From Zoogloea sp. (GTDB lineage: Bacteria > Pseudomonadota > Gammaproteobacteria > Burkholderiales > Rhodocyclaceae): a stretch of 37,074 bases of DNA. Shown in pieces: positions 18,093-26,220 of the stretch. Location: NCBI RefSeq assembly GCF_030157465.1, contig NZ_JAOAUU010000001.1, forward strand, positions 1 to 37,074, in the 5' to 3' direction. Below the pieces are notes generated by a model. That model made no database searches, was not told the DNA's origin, and saw only the letters and a program-made list of their open reading frames with translations. Every line of letters starts with the position of its first letter. The stretch's first letter is position 1. A program made the translations under genes and the position numbers.

Positions 18093-18190
18093 GCAGCACG
18101 GGTAGGTAGGGTTACCCGACACCAACATGAACATCGATGGACACGTCCGATGTCGGGTTACGCTGCGCTAACCCGACCTACCCAAGCTGA
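18093..18190. repeat. Dispersed GGGTTA/TAACCC repeat, copy 1
   Basis: This copy starts GCAGCACGGGTAG and ends CCTACCCAAGCTGA. Its middle, ATGAACATCGATGGA.ACGTCCGATG, is shared with copy 2 at 23483-23594. A hairpin GTCGGGTTA/TAACCCGAC is included. Relative to copy 2 it lacks about 14 bases near its left end. The remaining part of 17971-18392 (upstream of the CHAT gene and of the methyltransferase) holds no gene that I can support; a half-copy of the GAAGTCGCCCC hairpin repeat lies at 18189-18199. Confidence 0.85.
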
Positions 18191-18392
18191 AGTCGCCCCT
18201 ACATGACTCGTGCATCGTCGGATTTATGCATTTTCACACCCAGCGATGACAGAGCCGTTCCAATAGGTCCATTTAAGCACCCGGCCGTCAAAGCGCAAGC
18301 CCGGCCCCGGCAGGCACTTGCCAAACCCCCGGATGGATTTAGTATGAGCGCCCCCGCCCGGCAGCCCCTTTCCGCCAGCCCCCCCCCGACCC

Positions 18393-19607
18393 ATGAACCA
18401 CCGCGAGCGATTTCTCGAACTGCAATCCGTGCTCAACGCACACCAGGCCTTCTGGCGGCCGGCGCCGTTTTACATTCGCCGGCCCGATTGGTGCGCGCAC
18501 TGGCCGGCCCTGGCCGACGCGGTGCTCGGCCTCGACGACGCGACGCTCGAAAGACTGGGTGCCGACCCGGACGCCAATCTCGCCTGGCTTGAAACCCTGC
18601 TGCCGCTGGCCGGGCAGCTTGGCGCCCTGTGCGACGTGCCCCGGCTGGCCATGCGCGATCTTCCGCCCAGCGATGCGCATTTCGACTGGCACATCCCCGG
18701 GCGCAAACGCGAGCAGATCGACGCCTTCGCGGCCCAGGGGCCGGCCTCCCGGGCGCCGCTGCTGGAATGGTGTGCCGGCAAGGGGCATCTCGGACGGCGC
18801 CTGGCGATGACCGACCGCCTGCCGGTGCGCTCGCTGGAAATCGACCCGACCTTGTGCGAGGACGCCACCCGCCTCGCCGCCCGCTCCGGCATCGAGCAGA
18901 CGGTGCTGTGCGCCGACGCGCTGGATGAGGCCTCCCGCAGCCACGTGCGCGATCACGCGGTGCTGGCGCTGCACGCCTGCGGCGAGTTGCACCGCTCGCT
19001 GGTACGCACCGCGGCGCACGACGGCGCCCACAGCTATCGCATCGCGCCCTGCTGCTATTACCGCGGCGCGCAAGACGGCTACCGCCCCCTGAGCCGCGAC
19101 GCCGCGCTGGCGCTCGACGGCAATGCCCTGCGCCTGGCCGTGACCGAAACGGTCAAGGCCCCGCTGCGCATCCGCCAGCGGCTCGCCCGGGACCAGGCCT
19201 GGAAGCTCGGCTTCGTGGCCCTGCGCAATGACATCCAGGGCGAGGCGATCCGGCCCTTCAAGCCGGTGCCTTCGATCTGGCTGTCGGGCGATTTCGTCAC
19301 CTACTGCCGCTTGCTGGCCGAGCGGGAAAAACTGGCCCTCCCGGAAACCGTCGACTGGGCCCGCTGGCTGGCCGCCGGCGAAGCCCGCCGCGCCGAAGTC
19401 AGGCGTTTCGAACTGGTCCGCCATGCCTTTCGGCGGGCGCTGGAAATGTGGCTGGTGCTGGATCTCGCCCTGGGGCTGGAGGAAGCCGGTTTCGAGGTGC
19501 AGGTGGGCACCTTCTGCGACCGGGAGCTGACGCCCAGAAACCTGATGGTGCTGGCCCAGCAGGCCGGCGGCGCAGCGGGCAAAGAAGATATTTCCCTGCC
19601 AGCCTGA
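18393..19607 (+). CDS. Methyltransf_32-type SAM methyltransferase
   Basis: A 404-residue protein with a class I methyltransferase core. Motif I is LLEWCAGKGHLGRRLA (about 128-143), then SLEIDPTLCEDA, and the characteristic LALHACGELHRSLV (about 191-204) plus IAPCCYY. This set matches the Methyltransf_32 family (related to eukaryotic GSTCD and METTL25), whose substrate in bacteria is not known to me. The first 100 residues form a helical domain. The start ATG lacks a strong ribosome site, and an alternative upstream start in this frame is not apparent. It is monocistronic on the plus strand and convergent with the GntR gene. Confidence 0.8.
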   Translation: MNHRERFLELQSVLNAHQAFWRPAPFYIRRPDWCAHWPALADAVLGLDDATLERLGADPDANLAWLETLLPLAGQLGALCDVPRLAMRDLPPSDAHFDWHIPGRKREQIDAFAAQGPASRAPLLEWCAGKGHLGRRLAMTDRLPVRSLEIDPTLCEDATRLAARSGIEQTVLCADALDEASRSHVRDHAVLALHACGELHRSLVRTAAHDGAHSYRIAPCCYYRGAQDGYRPLSRDAALALDGNALRLAVTETVKAPLRIRQRLARDQAWKLGFVALRNDIQGEAIRPFKPVPSIWLSGDFVTYCRLLAEREKLALPETVDWARWLAAGEARRAEVRRFELVRHAFRRALEMWLVLDLALGLEEAGFEVQVGTFCDRELTPRNLMVLAQQAGGAAGKEDISLPA

Positions 19608-19628
19608 CCCGCCGGCAAGGGCGCTCGG

Positions 19629-20282
19629 TTAGGCGGCCAACCCGCGCAGATGGCCAAGCACGCTCGCCGACACGCTGAGAATGTGGGCCTGCGCGGCGGC
19701 GTCGGCGCGCCGGGGGTCGCCGGAGGCGATGGCCTCGATCACGCTGTCGTGCTCATCGACCACCCGCTTCAGGTGCGCCGCGAAGCCGCAGCTCTGCACG
19801 ATGAAGAAATCCGACAATTCGAAGTTGGCCAGCTGACGGTTGCAGATCAGCGGCGAATGCGCCATCTGGTGCAGCTGCCGGTGAAACTGCACGTTGATGC
19901 GCCGGTACGCTTCGGGGCTTGCCGCGTCGGGCCCGGGCGCATCGAGCTGGCTGTTGATCTCGCGCAGCGAGGCCAGCTCAAGGGCGCTCGCGCGGGTGGC
20001 GGCCAGCCCGGCGATCACGCCTTCCACCGCGGCAAACATGCGATAGAAATCTTCCACCTCGTCGGCCGACGGCGCGATCACCTCGCAGCCAACCTGGGCC
20101 GTGATGCGCACAAAGCCCCGCTCCTGCAGGCTGTTGAGCGCCGTCATGATGGGCTGCCGGCTGATGCCGGTTTCCTCGCCGATGTCCTTCACCGAAATCC
20201 GTTCGCCAAAGCGATAACGCCCGGCGAGCAGACGCTGCAGGATCTCCTGAAAGATGACGGCTTTTTTGTGGGGTATTTCCAT
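19629..20282 (-). CDS. GntR/FCD-family regulator
   Basis: A 217-residue GntR regulator. The winged HTH spans about 1-70: ISVKDIGEETGISRQPIMTALNSLQERGFVRI. The FCD domain follows, with FYRMFAAVEGVIAGLAA, then NVQFHRQLHQMAHSP and DEHDSVIEAIASGD, where the His and Asp residues usually bind a metal and an organic acid. The ATG at 20282 gives a start typical of the family; the frame stays open to 20345. It is divergent from the binding protein and monooxygenase genes, with a perfect 20-bp palindrome between, so it probably represses that pair and responds to their substrate (inference). Confidence 0.9.
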   Translation of the reverse strand: MEIPHKKAVIFQEILQRLLAGRYRFGERISVKDIGEETGISRQPIMTALNSLQERGFVRITAQVGCEVIAPSADEVEDFYRMFAAVEGVIAGLAATRASALELASLREINSQLDAPGPDAASPEAYRRINVQFHRQLHQMAHSPLICNRQLANFELSDFFIVQSCGFAAHLKRVVDEHDSVIEAIASGDPRRADAAAQAHILSVSASVLGHLRGLAA

Positions 20283-20390
20283 GCTGTCCGGCTGTGTGGA
20301 AGAGTCGATCGCAAAACGGGGAGGAATGTTAGCACCCGCAAGCAAAGAGGCGGCCGCCGGAAATTTACCTCCTGTCAGTGTGAAGAGCGC

Positions 20391-20418
20391 TTGCTTTTCA
20401 TTTCTTGCATGCTAGCAT
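20391..20418 (+). promoter_or_regulatory. Candidate promoter of binding protein-monooxygenase operon
   Basis: TTGCTT (20391-20396) and TAGCAT (20413-20418) are 16 bp apart. The -10 lies inside the GntR palindrome, so repressor binding would block polymerase. Matches are four of six in each box. Confidence 0.45.
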
Positions 20419-20423
20419 GCAAG
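20404..20423. promoter_or_regulatory. GntR operator, perfect 20-bp palindrome
   Basis: The half-site CTTGCATGCT is followed directly by its exact complement AGCATGCAAG. It sits between the divergent GntR gene and the plus-strand operon, and overlaps the candidate -10 box. Short perfect palindromes of this kind are usual for FCD-type GntR proteins. Confidence 0.8.
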
Positions 20424-20457
20424 ATCAAACAGCAGCCCATAAAACAGGAGACAAACC

Positions 20458-21597
20458 ATGCAGACCCACCTCAAGACTTCCGTTGCCGCCCTCGCCCTTT
20501 CGCTGGCCGGAGGCTCCGCCCTGGCCGACATCAACGTCGGCGTCGTGTTCTCGCTGACCGGCCCGGCTGCATCCCTTGGCGCCGAAACCAAAAAGGCCGT
20601 CGAGCTGATGCCGCAAACCCTGGGCGCCGAGAAGATCAACTACATCATCCTCGACGACGCCACCGACCCGACCAACGCGGTGAAAAACGCCCGCAAGCTG
20701 ATCGGCGAGAACAAGGTCGACGTGATCCTGGGGCCCAACCTGATCACCTCCGGCACCGCGATGGCCGATGTCGCCAACGAGGAAAAAACCGTGCTGCTGT
20801 CGATGGCCCCGATCGAAGTCGCGGCCGACAAGCAGAAGTGGGCCTTCCGCGTCGAACCCACTGCCGAAATCATGGTTGGGCGCGCGGTCGAGGACATGAA
20901 GGAAAAGGGCATCAAGACGGTCGGCTTCGTCGGCTTCAATGATTCCTGGGGCGAGCTGCTGCTGAAGGCCCTCACCAAAACCTCCGACGCCGCCGGCATC
21001 AAGATCGTGGCCACCGAACGCTTCGCCCGCACCGACACCTCCGTTACCGGCCAGGCGCTCAAGGTGGTTGCGGCCAAGCCGGATGCGGTGTTTGTCGGCG
21101 GCTCCGGCACGCCGGCGGCGCTCCCCCAGTCCACGCTGCGCGAGCGCGGCTACAAGGGCCCGATCTACCAGTCCCACGCCGTGGCCAACCGGGATTTCCT
21201 GCGCGTCGGCGGCAAGGCCGTAGAAGGCGCGCGCCTGGCCGTTGCGCCGGTGCTGGTGGCCGAACAACTGCCCGACAGCCATCCGAACAAAAAGGTTGGC
21301 CTTGCCTTTGTACAGGCTGTAGAAGCCAAGAACGGCGCCAACACCCGCTCCACTTTCGCCGGCGCCTCGTGGGACGGCTGGCTGATGCTCGAAGGCGCCT
21401 TCACCACCGCGCTGAAATCCGCCAAGCCCGGCACCCCGGCCTTCCGCGAAGCCGTGCGCGACGCGCTGGAAAAAACCTCCAAACTGGTCGGCGCCAACGG
21501 CACCTACACCATGTCGCCCACCAACCACGGCGGCTACGCCCCGACCAGCCCCGTGCTGATCGAAGTGGCCAACGGCGGCTGGAAGCTGGTCAAGTAA
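20458..21597 (+). CDS. Periplasmic binding protein, LivK-like (type 1 fold)
   Basis: A 379-residue ABC-type solute-binding protein for export to the periplasm. The signal peptide is clear: MQTHLKTSVAALALSLAGG, then cleavage after SALA. The mature part starts DINVGVVFSLTGPAASLG, the typical branched-chain/aromatic substrate binding protein opening, and has the two-lobe type 1 signature ILDDATDPTNAVKNARKLI. The ribosome site is ACAGGAGACA. No transport permease or ATPase genes follow, so it must share a transporter encoded elsewhere or serve a sensing role. It is 28 bp upstream of the monooxygenase, suggesting that its ligand is the aromatic substrate or a relative. Confidence 0.93.
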   Translation: MQTHLKTSVAALALSLAGGSALADINVGVVFSLTGPAASLGAETKKAVELMPQTLGAEKINYIILDDATDPTNAVKNARKLIGENKVDVILGPNLITSGTAMADVANEEKTVLLSMAPIEVAADKQKWAFRVEPTAEIMVGRAVEDMKEKGIKTVGFVGFNDSWGELLLKALTKTSDAAGIKIVATERFARTDTSVTGQALKVVAAKPDAVFVGGSGTPAALPQSTLRERGYKGPIYQSHAVANRDFLRVGGKAVEGARLAVAPVLVAEQLPDSHPNKKVGLAFVQAVEAKNGANTRSTFAGASWDGWLMLEGAFTTALKSAKPGTPAFREAVRDALEKTSKLVGANGTYTMSPTNHGGYAPTSPVLIEVANGGWKLVK

Positions 21598-21625
21598 ACC
21601 GGCGCACCGACCGAGACGGACAACG

Positions 21626-23383
21626 ATGAGCACTACGACAAATTTCGACACCGACGTGCTGGTGGTGGGCTCCGGCCCCACCGGCGCGGTCACCGCGCTG
21701 GCGCTCGCCACCTACGGCGTGCGCGTGCACATGGTGTCCAAGTGGAACTGGCTGGCCGACACGCCGCGCGCCCACATCACCAACCAGCGCGCCATGGAAG
21801 TGCTGCGCGACCTGGGCATCGAGGACGAGGTACGCAAGTACGCCACCGCCTGGGACCAGATGGGCGACACCCTGTTCACCACCAGCCTGGCCGGCGAGGA
21901 AATCGCCCGCCTGCGCACCTGGGGCACGGGTGACGAGCGCCACGGCGACTACGTGCAGGGCAGCCCCTGCCCGCTGCTCGACCTGACCCAGCCGCTGATG
22001 GAGCCGCTGCTGGTGAAGAACGCGGCCGAACGCGGCACCACGCTCGCGTTCAACACCGAGTACCTCGGGCACGACCAAGACGCCGACGGCGTCACGGTAA
22101 GCCTGAAGGACCGCCTCTCGGGCCGCGAATACACGATGCGCGCCCGCTACCTGGTTGGCGCCGACGGGGCCCGCTCGAAGATTGCCGACGAGATCGGCCT
22201 GCCGCTGGTTGGCCAGCTGGCACGTGCCGGCACCGCCTACGTGGTCTTCAACGCCGACCTCAGCCGCTACGTGGCCCACCGGCCGGCGATCCTGCACTGG
22301 ATCGTCACGCCGGCGGCCGGTTTTGGCGAGATCGGCATGGGCCTGCTGCGGGCCGTGCGGCCGTGGGACCAGTGGATTGCCGGCTGGGGTTTCAACATGA
22401 CCGACGGCGAACCCGACCTGTCGGACGAAACCGTGACCGGCAAGATCCGCACCCTGGTGGGCGACCCGAACCTGGAAGTTGAGCTGGTGCGCAGCTCCAC
22501 CTGGTATGTGAACCAGCAGCACGCCACGCATTACTCCAAGGGCCGCGTGTTTTGCGGCGGCGACGCGGTGCACCGCCACCCGCCGTCGAGCGGGCTGGGG
22601 TCCAACACCTGCATGCAGGACGCCTTCAACCTGGCCTGGAAGCTGGCTTTCGTCGTCAAGGGCTACGCTGGCCCCGGCCTGCTGGAGTCATACAGCGACG
22701 AGCGGGCGCCGGTTGGCAAGCAGATCGTGGCGCGCGCCAACCAGTCGCGCCAGGACTACGCGCCGCTCAACGCCTGCTTCCGCGCCGAGGGCGGTGAAAA
22801 CCCGGTGGCGGCCGGCCTCGCCCGCCTGCGCGCCGCAACGCCGGAGGGCGTAAAAACCCGCCAGGCGCTGCAGGAGGCGCTGGAGCTGAAGAACACCGAG
22901 TTCAATGCCCAGGGCGTGGAGCTGAACCAGCGCTACGAATCCACCGCCGTCGCGCCCGATCCGGCCGCCGGCGAGGAAGTGTGGCAGCGCGATCGCCAGC
23001 TCTACCTGCAGGCCACGACCCGCCCCGGCGCCAAGATTCCTCACGCCTGGCTGGTCAATGAGCGCGGCGTGCGCGTGTCCACGCTGGATGTCACCGGCAA
23101 GGGCAAGTTCTCCCTCGTCACCGGCATCGCCGGCCAGGCCTGGGTGCGCGCGGCACAGGCCATGGAACTGCCCTGGCTACGCATCGTGGTCACCGGTGAA
23201 AAAGGCAGCCTCGACCCCTACTGCGCCTGGCAGCGGGTGCGCGAAATCCACGAAGCCGGCGCCCTGCTGGTACGCCCGGACGGCTACATCGCCTGGCGCC
23301 AGAGCGACGCGGTGTGGGATGACGCCGACGCGCAAAGCCAGTTGAAGGCCGCGCTCGACGCGGTGCTGGATCGACACGACTGA
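21626..23383 (+). CDS. FAD-dependent aromatic hydroxylase (TfdB/PheA-like)
   Basis: A 585-residue flavoprotein monooxygenase of the phenol/2,4-dichlorophenol hydroxylase group, which uses NAD(P)H and oxygen to hydroxylate an aromatic ring. The FAD-binding VVGSGPTGAVTALALA is at about 12-27, LVGADGARSKI is the second dinucleotide motif (about 175-185), and GGDAVHRHPPSSGLGSNT (about 309-326) is the ribityl-binding motif in its TfdB-like form. The C-terminal thioredoxin-like domain (about 430-585) is present. The substrate cannot be fixed from sequence. The operon ends with a perfect terminator at 23411-23447. Regulation is probably by the divergent GntR. Confidence 0.9.
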   Translation: MSTTTNFDTDVLVVGSGPTGAVTALALATYGVRVHMVSKWNWLADTPRAHITNQRAMEVLRDLGIEDEVRKYATAWDQMGDTLFTTSLAGEEIARLRTWGTGDERHGDYVQGSPCPLLDLTQPLMEPLLVKNAAERGTTLAFNTEYLGHDQDADGVTVSLKDRLSGREYTMRARYLVGADGARSKIADEIGLPLVGQLARAGTAYVVFNADLSRYVAHRPAILHWIVTPAAGFGEIGMGLLRAVRPWDQWIAGWGFNMTDGEPDLSDETVTGKIRTLVGDPNLEVELVRSSTWYVNQQHATHYSKGRVFCGGDAVHRHPPSSGLGSNTCMQDAFNLAWKLAFVVKGYAGPGLLESYSDERAPVGKQIVARANQSRQDYAPLNACFRAEGGENPVAAGLARLRAATPEGVKTRQALQEALELKNTEFNAQGVELNQRYESTAVAPDPAAGEEVWQRDRQLYLQATTRPGAKIPHAWLVNERGVRVSTLDVTGKGKFSLVTGIAGQAWVRAAQAMELPWLRIVVTGEKGSLDPYCAWQRVREIHEAGALLVRPDGYIAWRQSDAVWDDADAQSQLKAALDAVLDRHD

Positions 23384-23410
23384 CACGCCGAACGCGCAGG
23401 CGCTGCGAGC

Positions 23411-23447
23411 AAAAAATCCGGAACCCGCTTTGGGTTCCGGATTTTTT
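23411..23447 (+). terminator. Intrinsic terminator after the monooxygenase
   Basis: A perfect 16-bp stem, AAAAAATCCGGAACCC (23411-23426) against GGGTTCCGGATTTTTT (23432-23447), with a 5-base loop and a T-run on both strands. It lies 28 bp after the stop codon and can work in either direction. Confidence 0.95.
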
Positions 23448-23482
23448 ATTCTGGATAATTGCAGTGCAACGCGCCCGATGGC

Positions 23483-23594
23483 GCAGCACGGGTAGATCGG
23501 GTTAGCCCGCAGGGCGTAACCCGACACCAGCATGAACATCGATGGATACGTCCGATGTCGGGTTACGCTGCGCTAACCCGACCTACCCAAGCTG
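23483..23594. repeat. Dispersed GGGTTA/TAACCC repeat, copy 2
   Basis: Same family and orientation as 18093-18190, with the left part complete (GGGTTAGCCCGCAGGGCGTAA). GTCGGGTTA/TAACCCGAC form its right hairpin. About 3 differences in the shared core. The two copies bracket 5.3 kb containing the Methyltransf_32 gene and the GntR-controlled pair. Confidence 0.88.
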
Positions 23595-23627
23595 ATCAAC
23601 GGCTTGCCTGTGATTCAGCTCGCGGAT

Positions 23628-23645
23628 GGGCGACTGAAGTCGCCC
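23628..23645. repeat. GGGCGACT/AGTCGCCC hairpin repeat
   Basis: Arms GGGCGACT and AGTCGCCC around GA. The same palindrome occurs, longer, at 29666-29691, and as a half copy at 18189-18199. It lies between the dispersed repeat and the end of the isomerase gene. Confidence 0.7.
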
Positions 23646-23684
23646 CCACAAAGGCACAACACCGCACCCGATGGCCCAGCCGGG

Positions 23685-24329
23685 CTAACGGGCCGCGCCA
23701 AAGCGGACCTTCGCCGCGGCCTGCATCGCGGGGGAGTCCAGCCCCGGATCACCCTCAAGACAGGCCCGCAGCATGGGCAGGGAATCGAGCCCCCAGAACA
23801 GCCGGTCGCCCACGGTGATCGTCGGCACGCCGAAGATGCCGTCGGCGGCGGCGCGGGCGGTGTTGTCCCGGAGGCGCGCCTTGATCTCGGGCGCATCCAG
23901 CTTGAGGGCGGCTTCGCTCACGTCGAGCCGCGCGAGCATGGCCTGCCAGGCCTCCGTGCTGTCGGGGTCGCAGCCCGTGGTGAACAGCTGGTCGAACACC
24001 GCCGATACCGCCTGCGGCGTGGTGCCCAGGGCCAGGATCAGGCGCAGGTAGCGGAGCGGATTGAACGGGTGCGCCGACGGCATGACGAAGGGTATTCCCT
24101 GCTGCTGGGCCGTCCAGATGCACAGCTCATAAGTGAAGCGGCGCTTGCGCTCGATCTCGGCCGGGCCCTTGTGACCGAAGGCATTGAGCAGCCCGGCAAA
24201 CAGCACCGGGCGCAGTTCAAGCGTGATGGGCAGGGGCGCCCGGCGCAAGGCGTGCTCCATCAGGTAGGCCCACGGGGAAATCACGTCAAAGTAGAAGATG
24301 GCCGGGGGCCTGGGTTCTGAAGTGCTCAA
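23685..24329 (-). CDS. 2-hydroxychromene-2-carboxylate isomerase-like (DsbA fold)
   Basis: A 214-residue thioredoxin-fold protein of the kappa-class GST/HCCA isomerase family. NahD-type enzymes use glutathione to isomerise a ring-cleavage product of naphthalene. The N-terminus has YFDVISPWAYL with the glutathione-activating Ser (S18), and the cis-Pro loop is FGVPTITVGDRLFWG (about 165-179). Start is a TTG at 24329, which has AAAGGAG upstream at normal spacing; no ATG fits better. It is 33 bp after the MFS stop, in the same operon. Substrate unknown; other members are general glutathione-dependent isomerases. Confidence 0.85.
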   Translation of the reverse strand: MSTSEPRPPAIFYFDVISPWAYLMEHALRRAPLPITLELRPVLFAGLLNAFGHKGPAEIERKRRFTYELCIWTAQQQGIPFVMPSAHPFNPLRYLRLILALGTTPQAVSAVFDQLFTTGCDPDSTEAWQAMLARLDVSEAALKLDAPEIKARLRDNTARAAADGIFGVPTITVGDRLFWGLDSLPMLRACLEGDPGLDSPAMQAAAKVRFGAAR

Positions 24330-24362
24330 GGCAGACTCCTTTGCGGGTGGGCAGAGCGCGTG

Positions 24363-25604
24363 TCAGTGAATATTTTGCGGTTCGGGCTGAAGTCCGATCG
24401 GCAGGTGCTCGATCCGTGCTTCGCGAATCGGCAGGTTGATCACCGCAGCCATCGCGGCCAGGGCCATGTCGGCGTACCACATCCAGTTGTAATTGCCGAA
24501 CTCCACCACCGCCAGGCCGCCCAGCCAGGCGCCGAGAAAACCGCCGATCTGGTGAGACAGCAAGGTAAGGCCGAACAGCGTGCCGAGGTAGCGCACGCCG
24601 AAGAGCTTGCCGACAAGGGCTGCGGTGGGCGGCACGGTGGCCAGCCAGGTAAAGCCGAGGCCGGCGGCGAACACGTAGAAGGTCAGCGCCGAGGACGGCA
24701 GGAGCAGGTAGGCGCCGATCAGCACGACGCGGGAGGCGTACATCACCGCCAGCACGTACTTGCTGCGGTAGCGGGACACGCAGGAACCCGCGTAAAGGCT
24801 GCCGAAGAGATTGGCCAGCCCGATGATGGCGAGGGACCAGCTGGCGACGACAGGCGGCAGGCCGCACAGGTCCACCTCGCCCGGCAGATGGGTGACGAGA
24901 AAGGCGATGTGAAAGCCGCAGGTAAAAAAGCCCAGGTGCAGGAGCAGGTAGCTGCGGTCGACCAGCGCGCCCCGGATCGCATGCATCACCCCCTGGTCCG
25001 CTTCGGGATGGGCCGGCGGCGGTGTCGTCACCGGGCGGGTCAGCCGCCCCACCAGCGGCAGCGCGGTCAGCGCCATCAGGGCCATGGCCCACATGGCATT
25101 GACCCAGCCGACGGTCTGGATGAGCTTTTGCAGGATGGGGGCGAACAGGAACTGGCCAAGGGAGCCCCCGGCGTTGATGACGCCCGACGCGGTACCACGC
25201 GCCTCGAGGGGCAGCCGCCGTGCGGCGGCGCCGATCAGCACCGAGAAACTGGCCGCCCCGGCGCCAACCTGGGTCATCAGGCCGATGGCCACCGCAAGGC
25301 CGAAACCCGAATCCATGAACGGGGTGACGGCGCAGCCCAGGGCCAGCAAGATCACGGCCGCCAGCAGCACCGGGCGGGGCCCGTAGCGATCGGCCACCGC
25401 GCCCGCCACCGGCTGGATCGCGCCCCAGGTGAACTGGCCGACCGCCATGGCAAGGCTGATGGTGGCAATGCCCAGGCCGGTCGCGCTGTTGAGCGGGCTG
25501 ACGAACAGGCCGAGCGACTGGCGCGTGCCCATCGTGATCGCCAGGATGCCGGCGGCCAGCAAGGTGGTGAGCAGGGCCCCGGGGCTGCGCAGGGAGCGGA
25601 ACAT
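24363..25604 (-). CDS. MFS transporter
   Basis: A 413-residue major facilitator with about 12 helices. The loop-2/3 motif GAVADRYGPRPVLLAA (about 68-83) is the MFS signature. Two six-helix halves are joined by a polar loop (RPVTTPPPAHPEADQG, about 192-207). The pattern GTRQSLGLFVSPLN and SGVINAGGSLGQFLFAPI is reminiscent of monocarboxylate/oxalate-type (OFA-like) carriers. Together with thioesterase and isomerase it may take up or export an aromatic acid (inference). Upstream is a 75-bp gap holding a 13-codon ORF. Confidence 0.88.
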   Translation of the reverse strand: MFRSLRSPGALLTTLLAAGILAITMGTRQSLGLFVSPLNSATGLGIATISLAMAVGQFTWGAIQPVAGAVADRYGPRPVLLAAVILLALGCAVTPFMDSGFGLAVAIGLMTQVGAGAASFSVLIGAAARRLPLEARGTASGVINAGGSLGQFLFAPILQKLIQTVGWVNAMWAMALMALTALPLVGRLTRPVTTPPPAHPEADQGVMHAIRGALVDRSYLLLHLGFFTCGFHIAFLVTHLPGEVDLCGLPPVVASWSLAIIGLANLFGSLYAGSCVSRYRSKYVLAVMYASRVVLIGAYLLLPSSALTFYVFAAGLGFTWLATVPPTAALVGKLFGVRYLGTLFGLTLLSHQIGGFLGAWLGGLAVVEFGNYNWMWYADMALAAMAAVINLPIREARIEHLPIGLQPEPQNIH

Positions 25605-25631
25605 GGCTTGGATCTCGGCAGGACGGAGGCG

Positions 25632-25673
25632 CTAACGGGGCCAGGGCGCCGGCCAGCTGTACAGGTCGATCAT
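25632..25673 (-). pseudogene. Possible GST N-terminal remnant (13 codons)
   Basis: Seven bases after the thioesterase stop an ATG opens MIDLYSWPAPWPR then TAG. The first eight residues match the conserved start of bacterial glutathione S-transferases (MIDLY.WP). A deleted GST gene, or a chance match, are both possible. No body of the gene remains in the 75-bp gap. Confidence 0.25.
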
Positions 25674-25679
25674 GACGTT

Positions 25680-26123
25680 CTACTTTTCGACCTTGCCGTG
25701 CATGACCATGATGGTTTGCTGCATCAGCGCACACAGCGATTCCTTGCCGTCCTTGACCGCAAAAACCTCGGCCTTGGTGACGATCAGCGTCCGGCCGGAG
25801 CGCAGCACCTCGCCCCGGGCGATGAGCTTTTCACCATCGGCCGGCGCCATCAGGTTCATCTTGAATTCCACGGTGAGCACCGAAGCGCTGGCCGGCACCA
25901 TGGTCATGGCCGCATAGCCGGCCGCCGAATCGGCAATCATGCCAACCACGCCCCCGTGCACAAAACCGTGCTGCTGCTCGACGCCCTGCCAGTGGGGCAG
26001 GTGAATTTCGGTGCGGCCCTGTTCCACGAGCGGCAAGCTGGCCTGGATGAGGTGCATCGCGTTCTGCCGCTCGAAGCTGGCGCGGACACGCTCGGCGAAG
26101 TGGGGATCAGAAATGTGGGCCAT
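25680..26123 (-). CDS. PaaI-like hotdog thioesterase
   Basis: A 147-residue hotdog-fold acyl-CoA thioesterase. The catalytic-site segment HGFVHGGVVGMIADSAAGYAAM (about 52-73) matches the PaaI/HGG-x-D consensus, with an acidic residue in IADSA. The beta-sheet part LTVEFKMNLMAPADGEKLIARGEV follows. PaaI-type enzymes hydrolyse CoA esters, often those of phenylacetate-like acids. It is the first gene of the operon with the MFS transporter and isomerase, and is divergent from a LysR regulator 97 bp away, its likely controller. Confidence 0.9.
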   Translation of the reverse strand: MAHISDPHFAERVRASFERQNAMHLIQASLPLVEQGRTEIHLPHWQGVEQQHGFVHGGVVGMIADSAAGYAAMTMVPASASVLTVEFKMNLMAPADGEKLIARGEVLRSGRTLIVTKAEVFAVKDGKESLCALMQQTIMVMHGKVEK

Positions 26124-26220
26124 GTCTCAAGTCTCCGGGGAGGGGGAAATCACCTGCATTAGAATTCATGGATTGGCGCCGCTCAACCGAGTTTTTCGGC
26201 CCTTCACATGAGTAAACAGA

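Noticed and set aside
12721-18105. A very long plus-strand open frame opposite the CHAT gene (about 1790 codons).
   Set aside because: It is the antisense shadow of a high-GC gene: low-complexity, rich in Gly, His, Gln, Ala and Arg, no domain motif, no ribosome site. The minus frame shows multiple catalytic motifs.
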